Assembly (NCBI RefSeq): GCF_037975245.1
Contig: NC_092565.1
Location: 19,686,499-19,750,498, forward strand
Direction of reading: 5' to 3'
From: Apostichopus japonicus
Taxonomy: Eukaryota > Echinodermata > Holothuroidea > Aspidochirotida > Stichopodidae
Length of the DNA: 64,000 bases
Part shown: positions 20,949 to 34,800 of the stretch, in pieces
Layout of the letters: each line of letters opens with the position of its first letter
Numbering within the stretch: position 1 is the first letter of the stretch
Position numbers and translations under genes: made by a program
Notes under the pieces: generated by a model
Database searches by the model: none
The model's input: the letters and a program-made list of their open reading frames with translations, nothing else
Told to the model about the DNA's origin: nothing

Positions 20949-23900
20949 ATGCCGTTTGATTTCAGAAGGTACAAGCTATTCTGTGTTTTGGGGGTCTAAG
21001 TTTCAATATGTTGTTACACTTACAGACAGCGTCAATCCATCCTAAGTTAGGCTACATCAGCCCGTATGCCCGGCTGCAATCCGTTGTAAATTAGGCCCTT
21101 GCACCTGTCCATGTAAACTTGGCAGTGTTTGCTATAGACAAACTTAAGTCTAAGACTTTTAACTGTTTAATGTAGTTCTCATGTTTAGGCATATGACTAT
21201 TGTCAATTCACCTTCGACGTGGACAGAATGGAAACATAATAACTGATTGGTAAATGGTAACCTAACTAAGTAAGGCTTCATTTCAATTGCATCAGTTAGG
21301 CCTAGACCTGTGATGTGAGTTCAAGTGGCTACACTTGAGCTCAAGTAGGCCAGGCTGTGAAAGTCAATTGTTGCACAATTGTCAATATATGGATGAAAAA
21401 ACCAACCTCTAATATCGAAAACAGCTGGGAACTGACATTGTTATGATTATGGGTTTTTCTACTCTAATGTCAGCCCAGGCCTACAGACATGTGAAATATA
21501 TATTATGCAGATTGCTATCACATCAAATTTGTGTTGCCATAAAATAGCATAAAGGCATTGAAGACTCGCCCCAAACCGTGTGCCGCCCTCTGAAAAAGTT
21601 AACTTTCCGTTGCTTGCAAGTGAAGTTTTTTTGGCATAGCTGTCGAATACCCCACGTTATTGAAACTTAACCAAATTAGGTGCTACGGGCTACAAGAGAA
21701 AAGTGGTAGATGGCGCTAACTTATTTACGGATAGGCTTAAGTTCTAACTTATTTACGGATAGGCTTAAGTTCCACAGTGCATTTTTTTAAATTAATTTTA
21801 CGTGTATGTTCAGGTTAGGGGTTAGGGTACCCGTAGCCCGTTGGATGTCACCCCAGACCTTACGTTTTACTTTACTTTAAAAACATTTTTGTGTATACTT
21901 TAATATAAAGAATGACTTTGTAGCCCGTTGGCTCGTAGCCAATAAATTCTTCAAATCCCATTCCACAACTTCTGACTTCGTAGCCCGTTGGTTCGTCGCC
22001 ACTAAATACTTCAACCCCCATTCCACCACTTCTGACTTCGTAGCCCGTTGGGTTTACTTAAAAACAAAGCTAGACCCAGTAGCCCATTGGATGTCGCTCC
22101 AGTTCCCCACGTTCCTGTTGGATGTCACTCCACATCTTCAGGCTTTACTTTCCTTTACAGAATGACTGCGTAGCCTGTTGGTTCGTCGGCAACAGAAACA
22201 AAAACGGACCACGTACCCCGTTGGATATCTCCCGTTTTACAAGTATATGCATTGTACATTCGAAAAAAGGAAAAATATCAAAGTCCAATAATCTTAACAA
22301 TACTATAATAGCGCCATCTACTCAAGCACAATATAAGGCTGCGTTGGACGTTGTTCGTCTCCGTCAAAACCACAATCTCGGATCCAGCGGGGTATTCTGC
22401 AGCTACTCCATTTTTTTCTTGTTGCTACAAAATGCAGACAGTAATGAAACGTGATACCTTGCTATCTTTTATCTGGACCTGAGATGTCCATTGCTGCTAT
22501 GTACTGTGTTGTGTGTATTGACCGTAGCTGCATGTATTGACTGTACACTAGTGTCTAATTACCGACGGTAGCAAGCTGTGTGTGTATTTTCTGGGATCGA
22601 TAGTGGTGTCTAACACTTCTGTTACACCTCATTCGAAACTAGGTCAGATTACAGCATCAGTCTTTGATACGCGAGTCTTCCCTCCCTTTAATGTAAACCA
22701 GCTTTAGTGATGAAAATCCTGAATTTTATCAAAATAATTAGACCTGTATGTTGTCCAGTAATCCTTGTTTTGTTCATTGATTAACCCTATCTTTCCATTG
22801 ATGAACTTTGATAATCATAGTCCATTTACAAGTGAAAATATCAGTGTATCAGCCTAAAATCCATGGTTATTGGGGATAAGCCTGGTTTTGGGGTGATTGT
22901 GAACACAGAACCAATGGTTCATCAGCAAACATGTGTGTCTACAAGCCATAGTGGGGGTGGGGGTGAGGGAGGGGGGTGGGGGTGAGGAGAGTGAGGGATG
23001 GATGGAGGAAAGGCACTAATGACATTAAACCTCGCCCTTAAACATGGCTGTAGTGTATCCAAGAAAAGGGGGGTATATAACTTACCTTGCAGTAAAAAAT
23101 AAGAGCAATTTCAGACAGATAATATATCATTACTGGTGACCATGTACATAACAAGAGTAATTTATATAAGATCTAGAAAATTCCCCTTGTTAAACATCCA
23201 AAACCATCTACATGCCATTGCTTGCATGTTTGGTCCTGTGGTGTAGGGCCACACATGTGCAACCATGATGTGGTAGAAATCTTTGTCTACCCTAACAAGG
23301 GAACTTTGAACTTGAATAGAAATTGCTTGTTTAGTAACATAATGACAGTATCACCTCACCAAAAGGTGTTTCACATTTTAGACATTTTAGACACAAAGCA
23401 CTGCATGTATATTGTGATACATAAATCTTGTTTGAACTGCTTGCACAAGGTGTAAGCAGCAACCTGCAGGACTTGACAATTGGCCTTCTCTCTCACTTAG
23501 GTAAGATATAAACCATACAGTAGTACCACTATGTAGCTCCAAAAGGTGAACAATTAATGTTGTCTCATTGGTATGCTGAAAAAGGCACTACAGCAAATGT
23601 TGTTCTCACATCAAAAAGATTTATTGTATGAAAACAGTGTCATACTTAAGAGACTTTTGTTGCTGTTACAGGCTAGATGTCTACAGGAAGATTCCAAAGG
23701 ACCTGACACAGCCAACCTATGCTGGGGCTGGAGGTGAGTTCTCTAAAATCTGAATATTTTTTAAAGCAGTTCATCAATTTTGCCCATTTGGGTTTACCAC
23801 CATCTCTCTACAATTTTTGTTCTCGAATATCAATGAATTATATCTTTTGACGTGTCATGAAAAACTCAACATTTTACCATGTTTTACCACTACACGTCCG

Positions 23901-26900
23901 CCTCCAGCTTGTTTATTCTGCTCATTTCGAGTTATTGCAAGTCACTGGCTGTTTCCTGTTTTGATATCCTCAAAAATATCAGGATGCACTGTATGTTTAT
24001 GTGAGTACTTGCATTACAAGCCACATACAGATCATGATGTCAAACTACATTGCAGGAAATATCAAACCGAAAGACTGAAGGAGGTTTGATGCGTAGTCCT
24101 GAAATCATATTCATATTTTTCTTTTTACCCTTTTGGCATTCCATGAAAACCCAAAGGTTGAATCAGTACCAATGAGCACCGGTCTGTCTGTATTTGTACA
24201 TGATTTAATCCACACACTTTTTGTCTATAACTTTCTTTCCCTTTCTCTTACAGTCTCAGTTCTGAGTGCTCTATTCATCTCATTCCTCTTACTCTCTGAA
24301 TTTTACTATTTCATAAAACCAGAAGTGTAAGTAGCACCATTTTGTCTTATTTTCTCTCATTTATTTATTCATCATATTAACCAAAGACAAGAGGCACTGC
24401 ATTTGTGGGCAGAAACAAACAACAAAGCACAGAGGGTAGAAGAAAAGAAAACCTTTTGGACTTGTGAAAGCTGGTGCTAGAATCATTTAAAAACAGCTGA
24501 TTTGCTTTGTACGTAGTACCAGGAGCACCAGAAATTGTTGCATCATCTATCCAATTTGTGCAAATCCAAAAATTTATCAAATTTTTCGACAAAAATTGTC
24601 TACCCACATTTTTATGTGCAAAGTACTGAAGGTGAGGCCTGTGAAGGTTAGCAGGTCTGTCCTGGGTGAAGTTTCTATACTTTCGATGTCCTAACAAAGC
24701 ACTTAGCAATCAAATTTACCCTCTGGCAGATAATTTACACGATAGAAATTGTCAAATTTCATACATGGGTTTTCTAGCCTGCCTGACTGCAGTTCACATA
24801 TAGTCAGGCTAAACAGTGTCTGTGTGCTCCTATAAAGCTAGAAAATGCTACAGAAAACTCATGAAATAATATCATAGAGATTACAGTTATGCATATGTCA
24901 ACAGATATCATTAAATCATATTTACTATATGTTTACAAGACTGTAAATCATTAACTTTATTGATGCATATGTACATAGCTAATACAACAGTAGTAAATGT
25001 ATATACAAACTATCTAGAATTTAAATTCATTAATTGTTTCAAATGTGTGCAAAAATTGTTGATGATTATAGGTCCAAATGAAAAGCTTAATTTAAATTTC
25101 TCTTGTCATTTTGTGTAGGAAGGAATGTGAGGAAGGATTAAAGATAAGTTTTGTAACGCAACGAGTTTGGCTGCTTGGAAGTAACAGATATTTACATGTA
25201 GGGTTGCTATAATTGACAAATCTTCCTGCAATGTACTTTCAACCTCCTATTAACCAACTCTTCTTCAACCAACCCTTTTTTTCCCCCATCCCGACAGAGT
25301 GAGTGAACTTTATGTCGATAATCCCGGTGAAGTGGAGATGCTAAATGTTCACATCAATATTTCGCTAGTAAAACTCAAGTGTTCATGTAAGTATAATATT
25401 AGTGTTAAGAATCCAACAAGTTTTCAACATGATTGTTTGGGTTTTATGAATGACTGATGACAAAACATTATCAGACAAACTATGCCATTCTCACCTACTT
25501 GTCTGCATTCCCCCGGTAATGGAGTTCAACTTCTCACCCCAAATGACAGCTTTTAAAGCTCCTTTCTTGTGTAAACATATCAGTGGCAGTTACTGAATAA
25601 TATCTACACTCTCTTGGCAAAATTGAGAGGTATGTTTTTTAGTTAAAGCATGGCCCACATAATATCACGTAAGTCATGTGCTATTTAACCAGCTAGTACT
25701 GTAAGAACTAATAACGTGAGTGGGTGTGTTAAAAGCCTTTGAAGAAGATCCTGCTAGGATCGAAATGTCAGGCCAACTTACTTTTACACATTCTATTACA
25801 CAGGCTCTCTAGTGGATAAGCAGTTTTGCTAACATTTTTTTTTTAACTTGAGTGGGTGTAATGATAACATATATGTTTCACAGGGCAAATTTTTGACTGT
25901 CATCTGATCATAAGATACAACCAAATACCAAATATCAGCTTTGGAGGCTGTCCAACTGACGACTAGTTTTATTACATTAAATTCAGATTGCATTGTAACT
26001 AAATGTCTCCATGTAGGTATAAAAGGTGTAAATTGGTATAGCCCTGCATAACTTTGAAGATACTGAAATTAAAAAAAAAAATAATGGTAGGCCTATGATC
26101 CACCCATGGGGGAGTTTTACTGGCTCAAAGCTGGTGTTGTCTTCACCAAACTTAAACATCTCTCCTACAATGTACATACTGATCGTTTCTGTATTATTTT
26201 GCTACAATTTTTAGGGACAACCAAATCTGCGATTCGGACAACCAAAAAGTAAAACCCTTCTAAAAGGACAAACACGATCCCCAAGAATTTTAATGATCAA
26301 AGGTTAATAGTTGTAGTATATTTGTAATAATTATGAGTATATAGACATTTTTCTGAAATTTGTTTATTCTAGCAATCAGTTTAAATGCAACTTGTTTCTC
26401 TATTCTTTCTCACAGTTATTGGTTTGGATATTCAAGATGACATGGGCAGGCACGAGGTAGGACATGTAGATAACACCGTCAAAGAACCAATCGATGGAGG
26501 AACTGGATGCAGATTTGAAAGCAATTTCAGGATAAACAAGGCAAGAAATATTGTTTTGAAATTTCAAAAATATCATCTGACAAGCACATCGTTGAAATCT
26601 GTTTGAAAATACTTTGAAATGAAAATCTGTTTGGAGTTATTCTGCTTTGTAGGAATTTCTCTCAAAGTACAGTATTTGGTATATATATTGGTGTAGTTCG
26701 CTATTTGTCTTGTTTTTAACTCCAATTAACTAAATCGATCAGAATCTATATGATACCAATAGGGATAGAAATATGAGTTAGTGTTAAAAGAATAAAGCAT
26801 CCACATACAATGTACGAAACCATCGACATAATTTTGAAAAACTCAAGAAATATTTTTGCTACAAGAGGAACTTCTTTTGTCCATTTGACAATATGTAAAT

Positions 26901-29900
26901 AAAGACTTCACAAGATGGTGATTCTTTTCAAATCATATCAATCAATAAAACTTAATCGTAAGGTTTCTGACAAACAAGTTGATGATTTTTGTTGTATGTT
27001 TTCGTATGCTATAGGTACCTGGTAATTTTCATGTATCTACACATGCAGTGGGTATGAACCAACCACAACGGGTAGATTTTTCTCATATTATCCATGAGAT
27101 AACCCTTGGTGCTGATTTACAGGTAAGCCTATTCACAAGTTCATTCAACTAAATTTAAATGCTAGCCAGGTGAATTGAATTGAGGACAGCCTGCAATGTA
27201 AAATCTGCAATGGTCTTCTACATCTTTCCCTATTAAATCTGTGCTTGAAAAACTATGCTTTATTCCCCAGCACAACTGTCGAAGGTTGTTTACAGAATTT
27301 TTTGATGGATTCACAGGTTACATACACAAAATTTGTTTGTTGTGTTGCATATTTGTTGTTGTTTTTCTTCTTCTTCTTTGCTCACTTTTTTGTTTCATTG
27401 TTGCAATAAGAGAGACAATGAAGCAGTACCATAAACTATATGTAAATGAATTCTACTAGCTGCTTTACAAGTGGCTGGTTATGCAGTGTTGTGATAGCTT
27501 CTCCAGTGCAAGGTGACAAACATCAACGATACATTTACAATGAAACCTCTAAACTTAAGGTTAGGCCTTCACCAATTTCATAGCAGCCCTACCTAGCCTT
27601 TATCAACTTATAGCTCTTGAATTCCATAATGGCGGAGATGAATTCTCCATACTGTTTTCTATGAAACATTCCACTACTCACTAATTAGTGAGTGAGCCTA
27701 AAAACAAGTGCAATATACAAGGTGCTCCCATTATAATTTAGTCCTACAGTATAAAATACCATTCTCATAGCAAATCTACCATACCTAGCCTTGTTTAGAT
27801 ATAAGCTCGCATATTTTGGGAATATGCAGGAATACATCATTGGTGAGGTCATTTTTATTTTGATATTTATATATATAACCTGAAAATATGTATACAGGGA
27901 ATAATACTCTGTTACAATTTTGTTTAGCAGTTTGAAAGCCTCTAGATCGTGTCACTTATAAAGGTACTATAGTTCATGGGTAAAAAATATGCCATTAATC
28001 TTTGAAAATGTGTAGCAATTTGACCATTTTACATAACATAACATTTTGCATAACATTTTGCAATGAGATACCGAATAAGTTATTTCCTGATATATATGCC
28101 AATAAAACCACCAGCAAGTTTAACTGTTTGCTATGTTTGCTGATTCAATATACCAACTGGTAACAGCTGGTAACTATGATGTTTTCATGCTAAATCTGAG
28201 TTGGTACTCTGTTGATTTAAGCCTTTGACAAATGTTGACATGATTCCAGTTAAATGTTTGGACTGATGCTTAATTAAACACAGTCTTTGTTGCTCTGTCT
28301 TTAGAATAGAGTTAAAAGATTGAATTGCACAGTGTGATGTAAACTCTGATAATTTTGTGGTTTGTAGGAAGTTAAGAAGCGGTTCATGTTTAATGTTCTT
28401 CCATGTGGAGGGATTCATATATCTTCAGTTTTCAAAGTGACCTAGCTATTGGCTGAAATGAAAGATGAAAAAAAAATATGCTGTATTCAGAGATGAAAAC
28501 CTGATCTGAGGTTGATGGCATGTTTAATTGAAAACATATTTAATGGTTTAGTGTAACATGAGAAATGAATTTTGAAATAGAAGAGTTGATAAAAACCAGC
28601 TTGGCAGTCTTATATATCTGTATTATTTTGAATCTAAATCAAAATTGTAATGGAAATTTCATGCAGTATAGTTTTTTCCTCCATGTATATACTGTCATAT
28701 TGTCTGCCATCAGGATTAAAACTCTTGAAATTGTTTGATTTAAATATCTCATTTCTGGATTGTTTCTTTGTCTTTCAGAACAAAAGTTTAGATGCAGCTG
28801 CTTTTAACCCCTTACAAGGAACAGACCACTCAGGAGCTAAATGTTAGTTCACTTTTTAGTAGTTAGCTTACCAATTACTGTCAAGTAGTTCTCATATAAA
28901 TAGTTCACGGTACTACTTCCTAGGATATCATACTGACGAGAGGGGACACCCAGGGGTGGGGGGTGGGGGGTGGGGGGAGGGCACTTCAGCTCCATGGCCC
29001 ACCTGGGCAGTATGGGATAAAGAATTATGTATTGTCATTTTCATAATATTTAAGGCAAATTGAAGACTTAAAAAAAGGAATCCCAGTGACATAGCTGTCC
29101 CCAGGGTCCCGACCGGACTCTTGACACCAATGTATATACCTCTTCTATATTCCAATTGATTCTAAGTCTTTACAAGATTCACCTCTACATGTCACTGAAG
29201 ACTTAACATTGTATGAAGGCCATGTAACGTTTAGCTTTGCTTGTCAAAAAAATCTGTTAGTAGATTTTTTTTCTCTGCCTTTTTCCTTGGGCAACCCCCC
29301 TCCCCCCCACACACACACCTTTATATGCACCTTTTGTGAGATCATCTCATTTGATTAATCTCAAGGGTTACAATTTTTACAATTTTCTGAGAATTTAAAT
29401 ATTTTTGGATAATTTAACTTTATGCCATCCTTGTTTAAGTTAAGACTTAACTGATTATTAATATTTTATGATCAGTTTAATCAGAAGATAACTCTCAGTG
29501 TCAATCCCAACTACTTGTTTGATTCTTTTTTCGAAAGTTCAAGGCTCTTCAATTTTACAAAATTGTTAGCAATTGCTCAGTGGTATTGTAATCTTCAGCA
29601 TTAATATATAGTCCACTTGTTAGCTATGAATTGCTTTAAAATGCAAATTTGTTTTAATCCTTTGGTAGTCAGAGCAGAGACAGGTTTTAGTGTCCCAGAA
29701 GAATTTGAAAAAAAGAATTGGGGTGAAAAAGAAATCTCTTAAAAACACTTTCATCTCAGAATTTACAAAAAAAATTGTCAGTTATGTTGAAAGAATACTG
29801 ATCCATGTATATTTGATTGTCTACTTTATGATACAGCTTGTTATATAGTTTTGGAATATTTTCGCTTTCTGAGAGGTCATGTGTCGTTTGATATTGTTTC

Positions 29901-32408
29901 TCTCTCAGCTGATGAGTCACATGACTACTATCTTCAAATAGTCCCAACGGTTTACAAACATCTAAATGGCAACGAAGATATATCCTACCAGTATACTTAT
30001 GCCTACAAGGTGAGTGCTTTGAGCCATATTTATAACACCTTTAATACATCCTCAATGGTCATATGTCCCACCCTCCCCTCTCCTCCTTCCCCCGTCCCCC
30101 TCCTCCCCCTCCTCCCCCTCCTCCCCCTCCTCCCCCTCCTCCCCCTCCTCCCCCTCCTCCCCCTCCTCACCCTCCTCACCCTCCTCACCCTCCTCCCCCT
30201 CCACCTCCCCATAGCCATACACTGTTTGTACTTAATACAAACACAGAAAGTTTAAGGCACAATTTTGTTTCTATATAAGAAGAATGTTATGACCTCAAAT
30301 AAGATGTTTGTAATGCATGACATGCTTTACAGACTTGTAAAGGTTCACTATGTGTTGCATTTATTCCCTGGGTGCTACGTTATAAGCGTCACATTAATTT
30401 GTTTGTTTTCTCCTTTAAATGTGTTTATACATCTACGTGTATGTTCATGCACACCATTTGCTTTATGTTAAAAATATCATCCATCGACTTTTCAACAGAA
30501 CTGTTGGTGGGGAGGGGGGTGGGGGAGGGGGAGGGGGATGTGGAAGAGACAGGGAAGTTAAAGGGGATGCCGTTGTGTATGATTGTGTGGATGCTTTCGA
30601 CTTATTATGTGGTAATTTTTCTGCAATATGTTCACATTTATGCCAAAAGACCTTCGAATCTGACTTGTTTCTCTCAGCATTATACCTTGTGACTGGTGAA
30701 ACAGACTCGATGCTACATGCTCAGACTGAAGCAACAGACTAGAAGACTTTGACTTGATTATCTCTCTCAGACTGAAACCAAGTTTCTGAAGAAAACAGAT
30801 TTGATGCTATTCTTGTTCAGACTTAGAACAAGAGACTGAACAATGATCGAAGAAACAACAGAGTGGAGAGTACACACTAATTAACTAATTAACCTAGTGA
30901 CTCTAGCTGCAGGCTGGAGAATCTGACATCGACTTTGTCCTCAGAAATGAACCAAACTGAAGAAAACAGACTTGATAAAGTGTGGTGTTCAGATCTAGAC
31001 AACATACTGGAGAATTTTGAGTTGAATTGTCTCAGAATTTTTTCCAATTGTCTGGAGAAAACAGACTTGACAATCTGATGTGACATTGTGACTGATGGAC
31101 AGACCAGAGTATCAAGTTCAAAGGGACAGACTAAAGATGTTAACCTCTGACCCCAGAGTCCCACCAATGTCTGAGGCAAATAATTAATTTTCTCTAATAT
31201 AGATTGGAACCTACCTGTCTGCACTTGAAAGTTGACTGTCTAATGCATTTCTTGTCTGGTTTGCACACAGGCATATTTTGCCCGAGAAATATTGAACCTT
31301 TGTCAGGAGTATTTTTATGAAGATTCATTCCTAAAAACACAAATTAACAAAATGCCTAAATGATGATTTTGTTCCATTTCTTCAACAAAAGTGCTTGAAC
31401 AACATTAGTGACAAATTATTAGTATGACAAACGATCATTCAATCTTACAAGAATAGTCTACTCAAATAAAATGATGAGTTTAATTTAGATGTTAGATGTT
31501 AATAATGCCCTCCCAGGCTCCCATACTGTATGTACTCTCATTGTCTCATTGTTTATTCACGGCCTACAGCATTATTCTGCCTTTGGCCATGGAGGCAGGT
31601 CTCTACCAGCAATATGGTTCCGATATCAGATCAGTCCGATCACTGTCAAGTATCATGAAAAGAGAGCTCCATTCTATACCTTCATCACAACGGTGAGTTT
31701 AAAGTACCAGTTTACAGATCTGTGATTGGACAGAGCATGTTTGAGATCACTGAAAACAGGGGGAGGGGGAAGGGAGAAAGAGAGGGGTGAGAGGATGGAG
31801 GGATAGAATTCAAAGAATACTGTCAACTTCTTGAACTTGTATAAGCAGCAAGAATATTTGCATGTTACATAGAGCAGTTTGGGATTGACTGCATTTGGGG
31901 CTTAAAAACTTTGGACAATGTTCATATATTCTCGTAAAATTAAGAGCAAACTTCTTATATTTTGAGATGAATGAATGAAGAAACGACAGTTTATATTTGA
32001 AGCTCTCATACTTTACCATAGATATGGGATACATGGTAATGTAGTCCATCTTATTGAGGGTTTCAAAGTTAGCATTGATAACATGCACTCTCCCTTTCCA
32101 TTCCTAAAGGAGGTAAAAAACACACTGTGCCATATATTGTTTCATTAAGGAATCTGAACTGAGATACCATAGACACTTAACAGTGTCAGTTAGTAAGACT
32201 TCTATCAGATTGTAGAAGGTTCACCTTTTCAGTGTTCCTCAAGTGTAACAGTTTTTGTGCAAGCGGATTTCTAACCCTGGGGCGTTTCATTTCGTTACAG
32301 ATTTGTGCCATTGTCGGCGGCACGTTCACCGTAGCAGGGATCATCGACTCTTTTATATTTACCGCTGCTGAGGTCTTCAAGAAAGCCGAACTAGGCAAGC
32401 TCTCTTGA
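20949..32408 (+). CDS. ERGIC1: ER-Golgi intermediate compartment protein 1 (ERGIC-32)
   Basis: Membrane protein cycling between ER and Golgi. Coding exons: 20949-20968, 23672-23733, 24254-24326, 25298-25386, 26416-26540, 27015-27122, 28779-28842, 29909-30009, 31570-31692, 32301-32408. Phases close throughout, giving 290 aa, as in human ERGIC1. The start MPFDFRR, then YRKIPKDLTQPTY, is the family N-terminus. Membrane segments lie at about 28-50 (VSVLSALFISFLLLSE) and 256-277 (ICAIVGGTFTVAGIIDS), with a lumenal domain between. Conserved blocks include GLDIQDDMGRHEVGH, NKVPGNFHVSTH, SHDYYLQIVPTVY and IPAIWFRY-like LPAIWFRYQISPITVKY. N-glycosylation sequons occur at N72 and N160. The tail is KKAELGKLS. 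Exon 5 ends at a GC donor (AAG|GCAAGA). Introns hold MITEs and microsatellites. Confidence 0.97.
21633..22409. mobile_element. Nested 777-bp DNA element
   Basis: Starts GGCATAGCTGTCGAATACCCC-like and ends GGGGTATTCTGCAGCTACTCC-like, imperfect inverted repeats of about 21 bp. Runs of seven T flank both sides (21626-21632, 22411-22417). It carries a 28-bp tandem duplication (21717-21772, TAACTTATTTACGGATAGGC...), a GGTTAGGGGTTAGGG stretch near 21814, and repeated GTAGCCCGTTGG units. No coding potential. Confidence 0.7.
21831..22225. repeat. GTAGCCCGTTGG degenerate minisatellite
   Basis: The phrase (C/T)GTAGCCCGTTGG recurs about eight times at 35-90 bp spacing (near 21832, 21921, 21979, 22039, 22079, 22114, 22168, 22209). 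It is often followed by ATGTC or TTCGTCGCC and by TGACTTCG at the next junction. It lies inside the nested 777-bp element. Confidence 0.75.
22692..23671. other. Rest of ERGIC1 intron 1
   Basis: No gene or known element seen. A G-rich low-complexity tract (GGGGGTGGGGGTGAGGGAGG-type) lies at 22950-23005. Confidence 0.5.
25738..25775 (+). other. Hammerhead-like or retroelement-associated motif
   Basis: TTTGAAGAAGATCCTGCTAG followed by GATCGAAATGTC. A 6-bp stem GATCCT/AGGATC lies between TGAAGA and GAAA, echoing the hammerhead core CUGAUGA-stem II-GAAA, but C3 is U and there is an extra A before the stem. This type of phrase is common in invertebrate repeats. Catalytic activity is unlikely as written. 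It lies in ERGIC1 intron 4. Confidence 0.3.
30080..30205. repeat. (CCTCCC)n pyrimidine microsatellite
   Basis: About 100 bp of CCTCCCCCTCCTCCCC-type units ending in CCTCACCCTCCTCACC variants, in ERGIC1 intron 8. Open frames of poly-Pro, poly-Leu and poly-Arg over it are artefacts. Confidence 0.9.
30690..31130. repeat. Degenerate CAGACTGAA/ACAGACTTGA repeat
   Basis: Phrases such as GAAACAGACTCGATGCTA, GAAAACAGATTTGATGCTAT, GAAAACAGACTTGATAAA and GAAAACAGACTTGACAATC recur irregularly. This suggests an old minisatellite in ERGIC1 intron 8. Confidence 0.5.
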
Positions 32409-33890
32409 GGTTAATCTTGATCTGATCGGACCCTTCTTTCTTCTCCCTGGCCACGTCGTCATTTATTCCGAGTTCTTGATGGATATCCAACTGTAAACTT
32501 TCAGAAGTTTCTGTTTTCTTCTGCCTTATGGAAATATTTTTTACTTCAAAAGAAGCAAGCTAAGACTTTGTATTTTGTGTTCAGCTGGTGGTGGTCGGTG
32601 GTACTTCACTGAAATTTGGTTCACGGGTGTAAAGTTTATCTAAATTGATGCGGTGTGAAGATTTCAAATCATCAGATAATTGTTAGTTTTAAATCTGTAT
32701 ACAAGAGTGCAGTAGTTTTTGCCAAGATTCTGTAGCTATCCAAAGCTATTCTTATATATTCTGAGAGAGGGTTTATCGTGGTTTTGTATCGTCCTCTTAA
32801 TGTATGGTAAATTCCATACGATTGTTTCAGTCACCTTATATATGGAACAGTGCTAGAATTGAAACTGCCTCCTGTATAAACAAAAGTAAATCAAAGTTTA
32901 TAAACATAAGCATTAATTGCCTGGTGTAAAACTCTATGTGAAAAAGCGTATACATTCATAACTGAAAAGCTTATAGTTGAAACTAGCTTTGTCAGAGAAA
33001 CAATTGCAAGCTAAAATTATGTTAATATCAAATGTAGTTTGGTAACAATGAAACTGGTGTCATTATCACCACAGCAGGTTACAGACTTTTAGTTTGAGTA
33101 CAATGTCCCAAGTACGAGTCCAAAGCCATCAGTTCATGTGCAAGTCTCTGCTGTTTTTGCTGAATAGAGTTGGAAGTGCATTCTTTGGAAGAGATACAGG
33201 AAGAAATCTAGAAATTCAACATGGCCGTGAAAGTCAGTTGGCATATTCCCTTTTGTAGGAGATCCAGAAGTTATTTAGAATGCACTTTCTTCTGGAGTCA
33301 ATGACAGGTCTTCCTTGTGCGATCTTCAAAGAAAGATCTTCCTTGTTCTATCTTCAAAGACAGATTTTCCTCATCCTTTCTTCTTGGAAATGACTAGTTT
33401 GAAGTAATATATTTGTGTTATGTGTCCCTTTTTTATATTTTTTAAGTTATTCATGTATGGAAAGATCTTAAATACATTTAGGTCCTCAGTTTCTTTGCCG
33501 TTCGAGCTTTCATCATTTATATGTATGCTACTATCCTAAGACAAGTGCCAACCATTCATAATTTAACAAGAGCCCAGGAGATGCCGAATGAAAACGGAAG
33601 AGAATTTGCTTAAATAAGACATCACTCATTCCAGTGTTTTATCTGTTAAGACATGTTATTAATAGATGTGTCATTGAGGAGTCAAAGGTCAATTATTTCT
33701 TGTTAAAGGTTTACAATCAGTCATAAAGGATACATTTTGACAGCTCTGTGGTTTGACAGCTTTCCCTAGGTAAAACTTTTGTATATGTCACATCTCTCAT
33801 CTTTTAGTGGTATCCAGCAACATTGAAGAATTATCAACATGATAACTTGATAACCTGCTTCTGATTCGAATGTCTAGGAAAATAAATTGT

Positions 33891-33896
33891 TGAGCA
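33891..33896 (+). terminator. Candidate ERGIC1 polyadenylation signal
   Basis: AATAAA 1.5 kb after the ERGIC1 stop. Further AATAAA hexamers at 34998-35003 and 35620-35625 are alternatives; the sequence does not decide between them. Confidence 0.35.
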
Positions 33897-34800
33897 AACC
33901 ATGTATTCATCCAATGGTTTTGATCAGAGTTGAAATTGTTCACTTTAATCAAAGTCAAGTTGAGTCATTGCTAGTGACTTGATTGACTTGAGTACATTCA
34001 ATTACTTGAGTCACTGTATAATCACTGTATGGAAAGAAAAGTTGACCACATTGTTTGACTTGCTTCACCATTGAAATTTATCGACTTAAGTTACTTTATC
34101 GACTTGATGGTTACTTGTGTTTTCACTTAAGTGCCTTAAACTTAATAATTAGTCATTACTAGTGAATTAGTAAACAAGAAACAATGTGTTTGGTTTTTAT
34201 TGTAATGTTTTGATTGTATACAGAAAAGATAAGAAAGGAAAATATTTGTCATGTTTCAATGTTTTTAGATATGTAGTAGTGAAAATGTTTAATGGAACAT
34301 TCTTGGTGGAAGATTGTACTTATGTTTCTCTGAACTTTTGATAAAAGGATTAAGACGTACTGTGATGAACACAAGTCAGCTGCATTTTTATTCTTTCTAG
34401 TGTGGATCATATGCTATGGTATTCTATAAATGCACATTGAATGGCGATATTAACAATATCGCTATTCAAGGTTTAAGCCTGAGGCAAAGAAGGAGCAGGG
34501 TGTGGAGAGTGAAATGTCTAGAGTTCGAGACCTCATCCCCAAAGTGGAGGATCGTGCTATAATTAATTTTTGTGTTCATGCAGATCTTTTTTTCTTGCAT
34601 GGAAATATTCCTGGTTTATACCAAATATATATCTGTCTAGCGCCCCTAAAAGGTCTGCTGTATGCCTGTATAGACCCCAACTATAGAACGCTATCATGGA
34701 AAAGTTTCTTGAGATTACATAATCTACCTGGCTAGGTCATAAAATGACCTCTCTGTTACCAATTAGTCTGCAATGCCTGCCACATATTTTTCTTGTATGA

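Larger units (their letters stand above)
21553..22687. mobile_element. MITE copy 3, split by another transposon
   Basis: Left part 21553-21632 and right part 22410-22687 match the 4402-4760 family. The right end runs into TTAA (22688-22691); the left flank is ATAA. The element is cut by the 777-bp insertion at 21633-22409. It lies in ERGIC1 intron 1. Confidence 0.8.

Noticed and set aside
30030..30278. Poly-Pro, poly-Leu and poly-Arg open frames
   Set aside because: They are readings of the (CCTCCC)n microsatellite in ERGIC1 intron 8.
34502..34735. 77-codon frame in the ERGIC1 3' region
   Set aside because: No resemblance to any family and no supporting splice or conservation signal.
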